Shown here piece after piece: positions 33,891 to 41,020 of a DNA stretch of 41,020 bases (its first letter is position 1; every line of letters starts with the position of its first letter). The stretch is taken from positions 1 through 41,020 of the forward strand of contig CAMDQJ010000024.1 of assembly GCA_945905835.1 (NCBI GenBank), given 5' to 3'. The notes beneath the pieces are model-generated. The model worked only from the letters and a program-made list of their open reading frames with translations, searched no databases and was not told the origin of the DNA. This DNA is from Asaia bogorensis. Its GTDB lineage: Bacteria > Pseudomonadota > Alphaproteobacteria > Reyranellales > Reyranellaceae. The translations under genes were made by a program, and so were the position numbers.

Positions 33891-33902
33891 GACGCCCTCC
33901 TG

Positions 33903-34967
33903 CTAGGGCCGGGCTTCCAGCACCATGTTGAACGGTCCTTCGGTGGCGCGCCGCACGCGGCTGAAACCGGCGCCGGTCAGCACCTCGGTGAGTTTCGTCT
34001 CGCCGGCCTGCGCACCCAACGCTTCGCCGACTTCCTGGGACAGGGACGTGGGGACACAGATCATCGTCGAGGCGTTGTAGTAGAGCCGGCTGACGGGGTT
34101 GGCGACATCGTCGCCCGGCCGGTCGGCGGCCAGCGGCTCGACGATCATCCAGGCGCCGTCGGGCTTCAGCAGCTTGCGCATCTGCGCCGCGCAGCCCCGG
34201 GGATCACCCATGTCGTGCAGGCAATCGAACATGGTGATGAGGTCGAAGTCGCGCGCGGCGATGTCCTTGGCGGCGGCCGTCTCGAAGCTGACGCGGTCGG
34301 CAAGCCCGTGCGATCGCGCGTGGGCGTTCGCCTGTTCGATGGAAGGCGCGTGGAAATCGTAGCCGACGAAGCGGCTGTCGGGGAAAGCCTCGGCCATCAG
34401 CAGGGTCGAGAAGCCGACGCCGCAGCCGATGTCGGCCACCTTGGCGCTCGCCTTCAGGCGCGGCAGCATGCCGTCGAGCGCCGGCAGCCAGGCCTGCACG
34501 ACGGCATTGACGTAGCCCGGGCGGAAGAACGCGCCGACGGCGCAGAACAGGCAGCCGGTGCTGTCGCCCCAGGCGACGCCGCCGCCGTGGCGGAAGGCGG
34601 CCTCGACCTTGGGCTGGCCCTCGACCATCGCGGCACTGAGATCGAAGGCGCCGGCGAGATAGACCGGGCTGTCCTTCACTGCGAAGACCATCGCCTGCTC
34701 GGGCGTCAGGCTGAAACGCTCGCCGTCGCGCTCATAGGCGACGTAGCCGTTGGCGGCCTGGGCGAGCGCCCATTCCCGCACGTAGCGCGGCGCCAGTCCG
34801 GTTCGTGTGGCGAGGTCGGCGGCAGTGGTGGCGCCATGACGATGGAGCGCGTCGAACAGGCCGAGCCGGAAGCCGATCCGCACCGTCGGCACGCTGAAGG
34901 CGCCGCCGAGATCGCCCAGCATCTTGCCGACCAGGGCATTGAGTTTGTCATTGTCTATCGTGGCCAT
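33903..34967 (-). CDS. Class I SAM-dependent methyltransferase with winged-helix N-terminus
   Basis: 354 residues from ATG 34967, with GGAGG just upstream; the frame is open to 35069 but those residues lack homology. The N-terminal winged-helix (TVRIGFRLGLFDALHRHGAT, ATRTGLAPRYVREWALAQAA) resembles O-methyltransferase dimerisation domains. The SAM-binding motif I VADIGCGVGFSTLLMAEAFP lies at about residue 177, with acidic motif II SRFVGYDFHAPSIEQANAHA and the FDLITMFDCLHDMGDPRG segment. It matches the Rv2258c-like group of uncharacterised methyltransferases. Substrate unknown. Neighbours are a SnoaL-like protein and a nitroreductase, suggesting modification of a small aromatic or polyketide-like molecule, but this is only context. 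Confidence 0.9.
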   Translation of the reverse strand: MATIDNDKLNALVGKMLGDLGGAFSVPTVRIGFRLGLFDALHRHGATTAADLATRTGLAPRYVREWALAQAANGYVAYERDGERFSLTPEQAMVFAVKDSPVYLAGAFDLSAAMVEGQPKVEAAFRHGGGVAWGDSTGCLFCAVGAFFRPGYVNAVVQAWLPALDGMLPRLKASAKVADIGCGVGFSTLLMAEAFPDSRFVGYDFHAPSIEQANAHARSHGLADRVSFETAAAKDIAARDFDLITMFDCLHDMGDPRGCAAQMRKLLKPDGAWMIVEPLAADRPGDDVANPVSRLYYNASTMICVPTSLSQEVGEALGAQAGETKLTEVLTGAGFSRVRRATEGPFNMVLEARP

Positions 34968-35089
34968 TGCAGCCTCCTCGAGTGGTATCCGTGCAGTGGC
35001 CGGAGGCTTGCGCCCGCGCCGAAAACGGCACAAACGAATGTCTCGCGGTCCGACATGAATTCCGCTCATGTCGGAGGACCAGCCAACCG

Positions 35090-35461
35090 TTACTCGACGA
35101 CCTTCCGGTAAGAGCGCTTCGCAGCCACCTTGCCGTCCTCGACGGTCATGACATCGCAGGCGTGGAACTTCGCCCGCTTGCCGCCGGCGAGAGTGGCGCT
35201 CACCAGCAGCTCGACCACCACGAGATCGGGGCCGAAGCTGCTGCGCACCAGCTCATAGCGGACGTCCGGCAGGGCCTCGAAGGCAGCGGCGATCGCCGTT
35301 CGCACGGCCTGCGATCCCTTGAAGGCGGTGCCGTGCGGCTCGGCGCCCCGGGGAATCTCCCACAGGCGATCTTCCGTCATCAGGGCCATCGCGCCGCCGA
35401 CGTCATGCGCGTTCCACGGTTTTAGAAACCGCGTCACGAAAGCCTCGTCGTAAACTCTCAT
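35090..35461 (-). CDS. SnoaL-like / NTF2-like protein
   Basis: 123 residues from ATG 35461 with AGGAG five bases upstream; the frame is open to 35566 without homology. The NTF2-like cone fold is indicated by FVTRFLKPWNAHDVGGAMAL, the FKGSQAVRTAIAAAFEALPD helix, and strands VRYELVRSSFGPDLVVVELL and FHACDVMTVEDGKVAAKRSY. The family covers small polyketide cyclases, ketosteroid-isomerase-like enzymes and stress-related binding proteins; no catalytic assignment is possible. It sits 73 bp after the nitroreductase gene and 122 bp before the methyltransferase gene on the same strand. Confidence 0.85.
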   Translation of the reverse strand: MRVYDEAFVTRFLKPWNAHDVGGAMALMTEDRLWEIPRGAEPHGTAFKGSQAVRTAIAAAFEALPDVRYELVRSSFGPDLVVVELLVSATLAGGKRAKFHACDVMTVEDGKVAAKRSYRKVVE

Positions 35462-35534
35462 ATCGGCTCCTGTGCTCGACCGGCCAACGGTCTCGCACGC
35501 GCGCTTGGGGATGTCTGGCCGGTTTTGGACGCCA

Positions 35535-36254
35535 TCACGGCCAGGCGTTGCCCCAACTATCGGCAAAGGTGACCTCGGCCACCGGCTTGCGGGTGAGGGG
35601 CCCGTATTTTTTCGTCGGATACCCGATCGGCATCAGGGCGAAGGTGGCTGCATGGGCCGGCATGCCGAGCACCTGCTTGACCTCGTCCTCGTAGAGGATG
35701 TGGTTGGTCGTGATCACCGTGCCGAGGCCGAGCGCGCGGCAGGCGAGGATGATGTTCTGGACCGCGGGGTAGATGCTCGACCCGCTGAGGCGCTGCACAT
35801 TGGCGAGATGGTCGGCGTAGCGCGCCTGCACGACATCCGGCAGGCCCGCGCGCTCGGGCGGCTCGCGCTTCGTGAGGCACGGCACCAGGATCACCGGCGC
35901 ATCGGCCATGTGGTCCCAGAGATAGCCGCTGTTGGCCAGGAACTGCTCGTATTGCGCCTGGGTCAGGTGGACGGGCTTGGGTCGCGCGGCATAGACCGCG
36001 CTCTGATAGTCGGAGGCCTTGCGATAGAGTGCTGCGAGCTGGCGACGTTTCTCCGCGTCGCGCACGATGATGAAGCTCCAGTGCTGCGTGTTGCCGCCGC
36101 TCGAGGCGCGGATGGCCGCGTCGAGCACGCGCGTGATCAGCTCGGGCGGCACCGGATCGGGCTTGAAATGCCGCAATGAGCGGGCGGTGTACATCGCCTC
36201 GAATAGGTCGATGCCGGCCGAGGGCCTCGCCGGCGCCGGTGGGGCTGTCGTCAT
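35535..36254 (-). CDS. Nitroreductase-family FMN oxidoreductase
   Basis: 239 residues from ATG 36254, preferred over GTG 36263 because a GAGGTGG ribosome site lies just upstream. FMN-dependent NAD(P)H oxidoreductase. Seen: FEAMYTARSLRHFKPDPVPP (FMN phosphate Arg residues), AIRASSGGNTQHWSFIIVRD, the long helical insertion YRKASDYQSAVYAARPKPVH, SSIYPAVQNIILACRALGLG and the C-terminal ALMPIGYPTKKYGPLTRKPV. Such enzymes reduce nitroaromatics, quinones or, in some subfamilies, carry out dehalogenation or ring formation. The presence of a nitronate monooxygenase 7 kb away makes nitro-compound metabolism conceivable but unproven. Confidence 0.9.
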   Translation of the reverse strand: MTTAPPAPARPSAGIDLFEAMYTARSLRHFKPDPVPPELITRVLDAAIRASSGGNTQHWSFIIVRDAEKRRQLAALYRKASDYQSAVYAARPKPVHLTQAQYEQFLANSGYLWDHMADAPVILVPCLTKREPPERAGLPDVVQARYADHLANVQRLSGSSIYPAVQNIILACRALGLGTVITTNHILYEDEVKQVLGMPAHAATFALMPIGYPTKKYGPLTRKPVAEVTFADSWGNAWP

Positions 36255-36264
36255 GTGGGCCACC

Positions 36265-37243
36265 TCATTCGATCACCTCATCGGCGCGGGCGAGGATCGA
36301 CGGCGGGATGGTGAGGCCGAGCGCCTTCGCCGTCCTGGTGTTGACGATCAGCTCGAACTTGGTCGGCTGTTCGACCGGAAGATCGGCAGGCTTGGTGCCG
36401 CGCAGGATCTTGCTGGCCAGTTCGGCGGCGCGCCGGAAGAGATCGACACGATCGGGTCTGGAGGAGAGCAGGCCATCCGCCGCGACGCCGGCGCGAAAGC
36501 CGTGCACGGCCGGCAGCCGCGCGGCCAGCGCCAGCGCGTTGATGCGCGCCCAATGGGCGATCACCAGCGGGTCGATGCAGACATAGAGCGCTTCCGCCCG
36601 GCCGCCAAGCGACTGGATCGCCGGCTCGATCTCCTCGATGCGTTGAAAGAAAGAGTGGGATGGTCTCGACACCATATCCGCGCGCCTCCGCCTGCACGAT
36701 GGCGAGTTCCAGGCCGACGGCCCGGTTGGAGAAATTGCCCAGGATCGCCAGCCGGCGCAGACCGGGAACGATTTCACGCAGGAATTCGAGGCGCTTGCCG
36801 GCGGTGTCGGTGTTCGCCGTCGACAGGCCGGTGATGATGCCGCCGGGCCGCGCCAGGCTCGCGGCCAGGCCGTTGCCGACCGGATCGCCTGCCGCCACGA
36901 AGACGACGGGGATCGCCGGCGCGGCGCGCTTGGCGGCGAGGACCTGGGCACCGCCGGTCGTCACGATGATGTCGACCTTGAGCTGGGCGAACTCGGCCGC
37001 GATCTCGCCGGCGCGTTCGACGAGCCCTTTGGCCGCGCGATACTCGATCGCGACGCTGCGGCCCTCGACCCAGCCGAGCTCGGTCAGCCGGTGCATGAAA
37101 ACGGTGCGCTCCGGACGATTGATCGTCTCGGTATTCGCGCCGATATAGCCGATGATCGGCATCTTGCCGGCCGGCTGGGCGCGTGCAGAGGCAGGAGGAA
37201 GGGCGGCAGCGGCCATCGATGCAAGGAGGATGCGTCGTCTCAT
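36265..37243 (-). pseudogene. PF04392-family substrate-binding protein, frameshifted
   Basis: ATG 37243 starts MRRRILLASMAAAALPPASA, a signal peptide ending near ARAQ. The first lobe follows: GKMPIIGYIGANTETINRPE, FMHRLTELGWVEGRSVAIEY, VVFVAAGDPVGNGLAASLAR, NFSNRAVGLELAIVQAEARG. After GVETIPLF, at about 36640-36660, the coding frame shifts by one base (an extra base, or two missing). The second half continues in the new frame: QRIEEIEPAIQSLGGRAEAL, KILRGTKPADLPVEQPTKFE and LTIPPSILARADEVIE, ending TGA at 36265. Read through it would have the family's usual length of about 325 residues. It is a paralogue of the genes at 14146 and 24031. It was presumably a lipophilic or amino-acid-type ligand binder; no ABC partners are nearby. 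Confidence 0.82.
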
Positions 37244-37267
37244 CGGATCACCTTACGCGCGCACCCT

Positions 37268-37894
37268 TTAGCCGCACAGCCAGATATTCACCGCGAAGCG
37301 GCCGTCGGCGAAGGCGCCGCCGGGACAGGCGATCGTCTCGACCTCATGGCGCGCCGACGACGGGAAGACGAGCAGGCTGTCGTGTGCGGGCTCGATCTCG
37401 ATCGACTGCTCGCCGCCAAGATCGAAGAGTCGCAAGCGTCCGCCAGTGAAGCGGCATGGCCGGCGATGGAGATAGTAGACCATCGTCAGCCGCCGCCGGC
37501 CGCCCGGTGTGTATTCGTCGCCCGTGTAGGTGTCGACATGCGGCCGGTAGAAGGCGCCATCGCCATGCGCCACCATCTCGATCTGCGTGCTGTTGGCCGG
37601 CGTGTGCGGCATGTCGAAGGCGGTCTCGAGGCCGGCCTGCAGGGCGAGCGCCTTGCGGCGCAACGGGCCGGCGAAGGCGCCGAGGTCCTTGAGGACCGAG
37701 GACTGGCGCACCACTGAATCGCGGCGACCTCTATTTTGATGATCGGTGCCGTGGTCGTTGAGTTTGGTCGGCGTGAAGCGCGCCTCGGCGGCCAGGGTAT
37801 AGGCCAGCAGGCGGGCGGCCTGCGCCTCGCCCAACCAGCCGGTAAGGATGCGATGGGGCAGGAACCGGCCGGCGAGGAAAGACGGCTCCGACAT
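37268..37894 (-). CDS. 2-oxoglutarate/Fe(II)-dependent dioxygenase (prolyl-hydroxylase-like)
   Basis: 208 residues from ATG 37894 (MSEPSFLAGRFLPHRILTGW). The double-stranded beta-helix core is visible: FYRPHVDTYTGDEYTPGGRR supplies the iron His and Asp (about 119 and 121), FPSSARHEVETIACPGGAF the second iron His (about 183), and DGRFAVNIWLCG the 2-oxoglutarate Arg (about 199). GDEYTPGGRRRLTMVYYLHR and GGRLRLFDLG are typical of the PiuC/P4Hc-like group, which includes PKHD-type hydroxylases linked to iron metabolism. The substrate may be a protein or small molecule. It lies 24 bp upstream of the broken binding-protein gene and on the same strand. Confidence 0.87.
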   Translation of the reverse strand: MSEPSFLAGRFLPHRILTGWLGEAQAARLLAYTLAAEARFTPTKLNDHGTDHQNRGRRDSVVRQSSVLKDLGAFAGPLRRKALALQAGLETAFDMPHTPANSTQIEMVAHGDGAFYRPHVDTYTGDEYTPGGRRRLTMVYYLHRRPCRFTGGRLRLFDLGGEQSIEIEPAHDSLLVFPSSARHEVETIACPGGAFADGRFAVNIWLCG

Positions 37895-37939
37895 GGCCAA
37901 GCTGTCGGCGTCTTCGCCGCGGCGGGCAAGGACTCATTG

Positions 37940-38012
37940 CTGGGGGCACGCGACTCCAGTCGCGCGTTCATGAGCCACGAGAAGACGCGCCACTGGAGTG
38001 GCGCGCCCCCAG
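37940..38012. repeat. REP-like imperfect inverted repeat
   Basis: CTGGGGGCACGCGACTCCAG at 37940-37959 is mirrored by CTGGAGTGGCGCGCCCCCAG at 37993-38012 (18 of 20 positions pair). Each arm holds a smaller palindrome (GCGACTCCAGTCGC; GCGCCACTGGAGTGGCGC). It fills the gap between the divergent dioxygenase and glutathione peroxidase genes and resembles REP/BIME-type elements. Confidence 0.65.
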
Positions 38013-38028
38013 CGGCTAAAGGTTCGAT

Positions 38029-38598
38029 ATGAAAATCATACGCATGCTGGCTTTTGCCGCGCTGGGCGCCCTGCTGTCGGCGGCCGGAATCGCCTGGGCC
38101 CAGGCCGGCCGGCAGCCGATCGACTGGTCGGCGGTTTCCCTGGAATCGATCGGCGGCGGACCGATGCCGACCGGCGACTACCGGGGCCAAGTGGTCCTGC
38201 TGGTCAACACCGCGTCGTTCTGCGGCTTCACCGGCCAGTACAAGGGGCTCGAGGAACTGTGGCGCCGCTACAAGGACCGGGGCCTGATCGTACTGGGCGT
38301 GCCGTCGAACGATTTCGGCGAGCAGGAGCCCGGCACCAGGGAAGAGATCAAGCGCTTCTGCCAAGCCAGTTTCGACGTGACCTTTCCGCTGGCCGACAAG
38401 CAGGTCGTCTCCGGCCCCGCCGCGCACCCGCTCTATCGCTGGGCCGCGGCCCAGACCGGCGCGCTCGGCACGCCGAGCTGGAACTTCCACAAGATCCTGA
38501 TCGGCCGCGACGGCCGCATCATCGACTGGTTCGCGGCGGCAAGCGGCATCGGCCCCAAGCTCGACCGCGCCATCGAGGCGGCGCTGGCGGGAGGCTAG
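38029..38598 (+). CDS. Glutathione peroxidase-family protein (Cys type, exported)
   Basis: 189 residues with an N-terminal signal peptide (MKIIRMLAFAALGALLSAAG, cleavage near AWAQA). The thioredoxin-fold peroxidase core follows: VVLLVNTASFCGFTGQYKGL with the peroxidatic Cys (about 64), LGVPSNDFGEQEPGTREEIK with the conserved Gln region, FPLADKQVVSGPAAHPLYRW and the catalytic Trp-Asn of PSWNFHKILIGRDGRIIDWF. It reduces hydroperoxides, probably with thioredoxin rather than glutathione as in other bacterial Cys-GPx. Export to the periplasm is unusual compared with typical cytoplasmic BtuE-like members but is seen in alphaproteobacteria. It is preceded by the inverted repeat at 37940-38012. Confidence 0.9.
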   Translation: MKIIRMLAFAALGALLSAAGIAWAQAGRQPIDWSAVSLESIGGGPMPTGDYRGQVVLLVNTASFCGFTGQYKGLEELWRRYKDRGLIVLGVPSNDFGEQEPGTREEIKRFCQASFDVTFPLADKQVVSGPAAHPLYRWAAAQTGALGTPSWNFHKILIGRDGRIIDWFAAASGIGPKLDRAIEAALAGG

Positions 38599-38608
38599 AA
38601 GGGATTTT

Positions 38609-38649
38609 GTAAGCAGGTAGTTGACGCCTGTAAGTCGATTGCTTACATT
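38609..38649 (+). promoter_or_regulatory. higBA promoter with TGTAAG operator sites
   Basis: TTGACG (38621-38626), a 17-bp spacer and TACATT (38644-38649) form a good sigma-70-type promoter 9 bp before the higB start. Three TGTAAG half-sites surround it: TGTAAGCA at 38609-38616, TGTAAG at 38629-38634 and the inverted TGCTTACA at 38640-38647. The last two form a dyad across the -10 box. This fits autorepression by the HigA/HigB complex; inference. Confidence 0.7.
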
Positions 38650-38657
38650 ACGCATCG

Positions 38658-38936
38658 ATGATCCGGACTTTCAGGAGCAAGGCCCTCGCCGATCTGTGGG
38701 AGAAGGGCCGGATCGCGAAGATCGACGCCAAGATGCAGGAACGCATCCTGCGCCGGCTGGACCGGTTAGATGCCGCTGCGAGGCCGGAGGAGATGAGACT
38801 TCCCGGGTTCGATTTTTATCCGTTGCGAGGCTTTAACCCGACGCGCTATTCGGTCCACGTCAACGGGCCGTGGTGCATCACCTTCGAATTCGAAAGCGGC
38901 GACGCCTGCCGTGTCGATTTCGAGCAGTATCACTGA
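38658..38936 (+). CDS. higB: HigB-type toxin (RelE/ParE superfamily)
   Basis: 92 residues. It has the hallmarks of HigB ribosome-dependent mRNA interferases: MIRTFRSKALADLWEKGRIA, KIDAKMQERILRRLDRLDAA, RLPGFDFYPLRGFNPTRYSV and the C-terminal strand WCITFEFESGDACRVDFEQY, the usual GPWRITFxFxxGDAxxVDxxDYH region with CI in place of RI. The toxin gene precedes the antitoxin gene, as is usual for higBA and the reverse of most toxin-antitoxin pairs. It starts 9 bp after the predicted -10 box, so the transcript may be nearly leaderless. The antitoxin starts 11 bp after its stop. Confidence 0.93.
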   Translation: MIRTFRSKALADLWEKGRIAKIDAKMQERILRRLDRLDAAARPEEMRLPGFDFYPLRGFNPTRYSVHVNGPWCITFEFESGDACRVDFEQYH

Positions 38937-38946
38937 GGAGAGAGAC

Positions 38947-39261
38947 ATGGCCCACGTCTCCCGGCGCAACCCGAACCGGTGTCCGATCCATCCCGGCGCG
39001 CTTCTACGCGAGGACGTGATCCCGGCGACGGGCAGGAGCAAGACCGAAATCGCCCATCTGCTCGGCATTTCCCGTCAGCATCTCTACGACATCCTGCGCG
39101 AGCACAAGCCGGTATCGCCGGCCGTCGCGGTTCGCCTCGGCAAGCTGTTCGGAGATGGCGCGGGCGTATGGACGCGGATGCAGGCAGCCTATGACACCTG
39201 GCACGCGGAACGTGACGAGGACGTGAGCGGGATTCCCACGATCCGCGCCAAGGCGGCGTAG
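38947..39261 (+). CDS. higA: HigA-type antitoxin (XRE HTH)
   Basis: 104 residues from ATG 38947 with GAGGAGAG upstream. HigA signature PNRCPIHPGALLREDVIPAT (usually HPGExLxEdxLp), the helix-turn-helix RSKTEIAHLLGISRQHLYDI and the ILREHKPVSPAVAVRLGKLF helix, then WTRMQAAYDTWHAERDEDVS. It neutralises HigB and represses the operon through the TGTAAG sites. Tail-to-tail with selO, 6 bp apart. Confidence 0.93.
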   Translation: MAHVSRRNPNRCPIHPGALLREDVIPATGRSKTEIAHLLGISRQHLYDILREHKPVSPAVAVRLGKLFGDGAGVWTRMQAAYDTWHAERDEDVSGIPTIRAKAA

Positions 39262-39267
39262 GCCGTT

Positions 39268-40761
39268 TTACGTGCCGCAGAACGTCCGGTAGTTCGCACT
39301 CTGCCCGGCGATCGGCGGGTCGGCGTAGGCGGCGGCGCCGGGCTTGTCCTCGTACGGCCGCGCAAGCACCGCGATAAGTTTCTCGAAGGGTGCGAAGTCG
39401 TCGTCGTTCACCGCTGCCGCAAGGGCTGCTTCGACGAGATGATTGCGTGGGATATAGGCCGGGTTGACCGTCTTCATCGCCGCCTGCCGCGTCGGGCCGT
39501 CCTGCGGTTCCTGCGCCAGCCGCAGCCGCCAGCGCATGGCCCAACCGTCGTAGGCCGAGCGATCGGTGAAGAGGTCGCGCATCGCGGCGTCGGCCTCGGG
39601 AGTCGCGGCGGCGTCGCAGAGGCGGCGGAAGGTGAGGGTGAAGTCGGCCTGGTTTTCGGCCATCGCGGTCAGCAGGTCCTGTGCGAGTGCGGCATCGCCC
39701 TCGGCCTCGGTGAAGAGGCCGAGCTTGCCGCGGAAGCCTTTCAGCAACTCCGCGGCGAAGCGGACGGGGAAAGTGCCGAGCGCCTCGTTGGCGAGCGCCA
39801 GCGCACGATCCTCGTCGTCGGAGATCAATCCCAATAGCGTCTCGCCGAAGCGCGCCATGTTCCAGCCGGCGATGTCGGGCTGGTTGCCGTAGGCGTAGCG
39901 CTTGCCGTGGTCGATAGAGCTGAAGGCGGTGCCGGGATGATAATCGTCCATGAAGGCGCAGGGGCCGTAGTCGATGGTCTCGCCGGCGACCGAGACATTG
40001 TCGGTGTTCATCACGCCATGGATGAAGCCCACGCCTTGCCAGCGTGCGACGAGGGCGGCCTGGCGCGCCATGACCTGCTCGAACAGCGCGAGGTAGGGAT
40101 TCTCCGTCGCCCGTGCCTCGGGGTAGTGACGGTCGATGACGTGGTCGGCCAGAAGCTTCAGGCCCTCGACGTCGCGGCGCGCGGCGAAGAACTGGAAGGT
40201 GCCGACCCGGATGTGGCTGGACGCGACGCGCGTCAGCACCGCACCCGGCAGCGTCGTCTCGCGGAACACCATCTCGCCCGTAGCCACGGCGGCCAGCGAG
40301 CGCGTGGTCGGGACGCCGAGGGCGGACATCGCCTCGCTCACTATATATTCCCGCAGCACCGGACTCATCGCCGCGCGGCCATCGCCATTGCGCGAGAAGG
40401 GAGTGGGGCCGGAGCCCTTGAGCTGGATGTCGCGGCGCGTGCCGGTCGTGTCGACGACCTCGCCCAGCAGCAGGGCGCGGCCATCGCCCAGTTGCGGCAC
40501 GAAATTGCCGAACTGGTGGCCGGCATAGGCGAGCGCGATCGGCTGCGAGGCGTCGGCTGCCCGATTGCCCGCCAGGATCTCGATGCCGGCCGGCGAGGCC
40601 AGGGCCTGCGGATCGAGCCCGAGCTGCAGCGCCAGCGGCCGGTTGAGCTTCAGCAGGCGCGGGGCGGCGACCGGCGTGGCGGCCAGCCGGGCAAAGAAGC
40701 GGTCCGGCAGCCGTGCATAGCTGTTATCGAAGGGTATCCGCAGGGGCGTATCGGGGGTCAT
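39268..40761 (-). CDS. selO: Protein adenylyltransferase SelO (YdiU/UPF0061)
   Basis: 497 residues from ATG 40761 (MTPDTPLRIPFDNSYARLPD); the frame is open to 40959 but homology begins here. SelO is a pseudokinase that transfers AMP to Ser, Thr or Tyr of target proteins in redox stress. Seen: LAYAGHQFGNFVPQLGDGRA, the ATP-loop LKGSGPTPFSRNGDGRAAMS, GVPTTRSLAAVATGE, HIRVGTFQFFAARRD, the catalytic-loop-like GFIHGVMNTDNVSVAGETID and the metal motif DYGPCAFMDDYHPG. The C-terminus ANYRTFCGT keeps a cysteine where eukaryotic SelO has selenocysteine, the likely partner in a regulatory disulfide. An intervening gap of 118 bp separates it from the divergent molybdenum subunit gene. Confidence 0.95.
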   Translation of the reverse strand: MTPDTPLRIPFDNSYARLPDRFFARLAATPVAAPRLLKLNRPLALQLGLDPQALASPAGIEILAGNRAADASQPIALAYAGHQFGNFVPQLGDGRALLLGEVVDTTGTRRDIQLKGSGPTPFSRNGDGRAAMSPVLREYIVSEAMSALGVPTTRSLAAVATGEMVFRETTLPGAVLTRVASSHIRVGTFQFFAARRDVEGLKLLADHVIDRHYPEARATENPYLALFEQVMARQAALVARWQGVGFIHGVMNTDNVSVAGETIDYGPCAFMDDYHPGTAFSSIDHGKRYAYGNQPDIAGWNMARFGETLLGLISDDEDRALALANEALGTFPVRFAAELLKGFRGKLGLFTEAEGDAALAQDLLTAMAENQADFTLTFRRLCDAAATPEADAAMRDLFTDRSAYDGWAMRWRLRLAQEPQDGPTRQAAMKTVNPAYIPRNHLVEAALAAAVNDDDFAPFEKLIAVLARPYEDKPGAAAYADPPIAGQSANYRTFCGT

Positions 40762-40879
40762 GCTTGATTTCGTGGCAGTTTCCGCGATCCGAAGCAATGA
40801 CGGCAGTCTTGCCGCCAACCCCCGGCCTGCCATACCTTGCGGTACCGAACATTCCCCGAACCGAGCAGGACGCACCGCC

Positions 40880-41020
40880 ATGACCAACGACAATCCCGAC
40901 AACAAGTGGATCGGCAAGCGCACCCCCCGTCCCGATGGCGCCGACAAGGTCACCGGCAAGGCGGCCTATGCCGCCGACACCAACATGACCGGCATGATCT
41001 GGGGCAAGGTTCTGCGCAGC
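40880..41020 (+). CDS. Xanthine dehydrogenase-family molybdopterin subunit, N-terminus (partial)
   Basis: ATG 40880 opens a frame that runs off the window: MTNDNPDNKWIGKRTPRPDG, ADKVTGKAAYAADTNMTGMI, WGKVLRS. The VTGKAAYAADxxxxGMxWGKVLRS stretch is the N-terminal alpha/beta hammerhead start of the large molybdenum-binding subunit (CoxL/XdhB class) of molybdenum hydroxylases. The substrate and completeness cannot be judged from 47 residues. Divergent from selO. Confidence 0.88.
   Translation, partial: MTNDNPDNKWIGKRTPRPDGADKVTGKAAYAADTNMTGMIWGKVLRS

Noticed and set aside
33414-35111. 565-codon plus-strand frame
   Set aside because: Antisense to the membrane protein and methyltransferase genes; composition is typical of an antisense GC shadow.
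1-41020. CRISPR arrays, tRNA genes, phage or defence islands
   Set aside because: No regularly spaced repeats, no cloverleaf-like sequences, and no restriction, abortive-infection or phage structural genes were recognised apart from higBA.

Overview
The window is high-GC, densely packed bacterial DNA. Its content suggests an alphaproteobacterium of the Bradyrhizobium/Reyranella kind: CaiB-type CoA transferases, several substrate-binding proteins of the 'ABC transporter substrate binding protein' family (PF04392), a TRAP transporter, FCD-type GntR regulators, and small intergenic palindromes. That placement is inference from gene content; no rRNA or other phylogenetic marker is present. I saw no tRNA, rRNA, CRISPR array or replication origin.

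Layout. (1) 1-7559: the 5' end of an IS5-family transposase runs off the left edge and has cut off the start of an acyl-CoA dehydrogenase gene. A CoA-ester catabolic cluster follows: GntR regulator, acyl-CoA ligase, SMP-30-type lactonase, second GntR regulator, crotonase-fold enzyme and a two-domain VOC protein. Both divergent promoter regions carry the same spaced motif, TATACG then TGC..ATTGCATAC, so the two halves look like one regulon. (2) 7560-11095: a repeat-rich stretch, an ABC solute-binding protein whose Tat signal peptide is out of frame by one base, and a class III CoA transferase. (3) 11096-17649: a minus-strand operon (oxidoreductase, 2-hydroxyacid dehydrogenase, CitE-like lyase) and a plus-strand group (PF04392 binding protein that has lost its stop codon, 2-hydroxyacid dehydrogenase, HpaI-type aldolase, DUF1801 protein). 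(4) 17689-22280: a complete TRAP transporter (DctP, DctM, DctQ) divergent from a MmgE/PrpD protein. (5) 22481-26440: an EmrB-type exporter, a 30-codon relic of a PF04392 gene, and a quinol-type nitric oxide reductase gene broken by two nonsense codons and one frameshift. (6) 26642-33330: TPP enzyme, nitronate monooxygenase, a nonsense-interrupted M20 peptidase, luciferase-like oxidoreductase and D-aminoacylase-like amidohydrolase. (7) 33327-37894: a minus-strand run (membrane protein, methyltransferase, SnoaL-like protein, nitroreductase, frameshifted PF04392 gene, 2OG-Fe(II) dioxygenase). (8) 38029-41020: glutathione peroxidase, a HigBA toxin-antitoxin pair with a readable promoter and operator, SelO, and the start of a xanthine-dehydrogenase-type molybdenum subunit.

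Most of the window is catabolism and uptake of organic acids, amino-acid derivatives and related compounds, using CoA ligases and transferases, crotonases, lyases, aldolases, dehydrogenases and several periplasmic binding proteins. No single large new system stands out. The most unusual features are the shared two-site operator of the first cluster, the number of genes damaged by single-base lesions, and several small intergenic repeat elements. The lesions may reflect real gene decay or uncorrected sequence errors; the window alone cannot decide.
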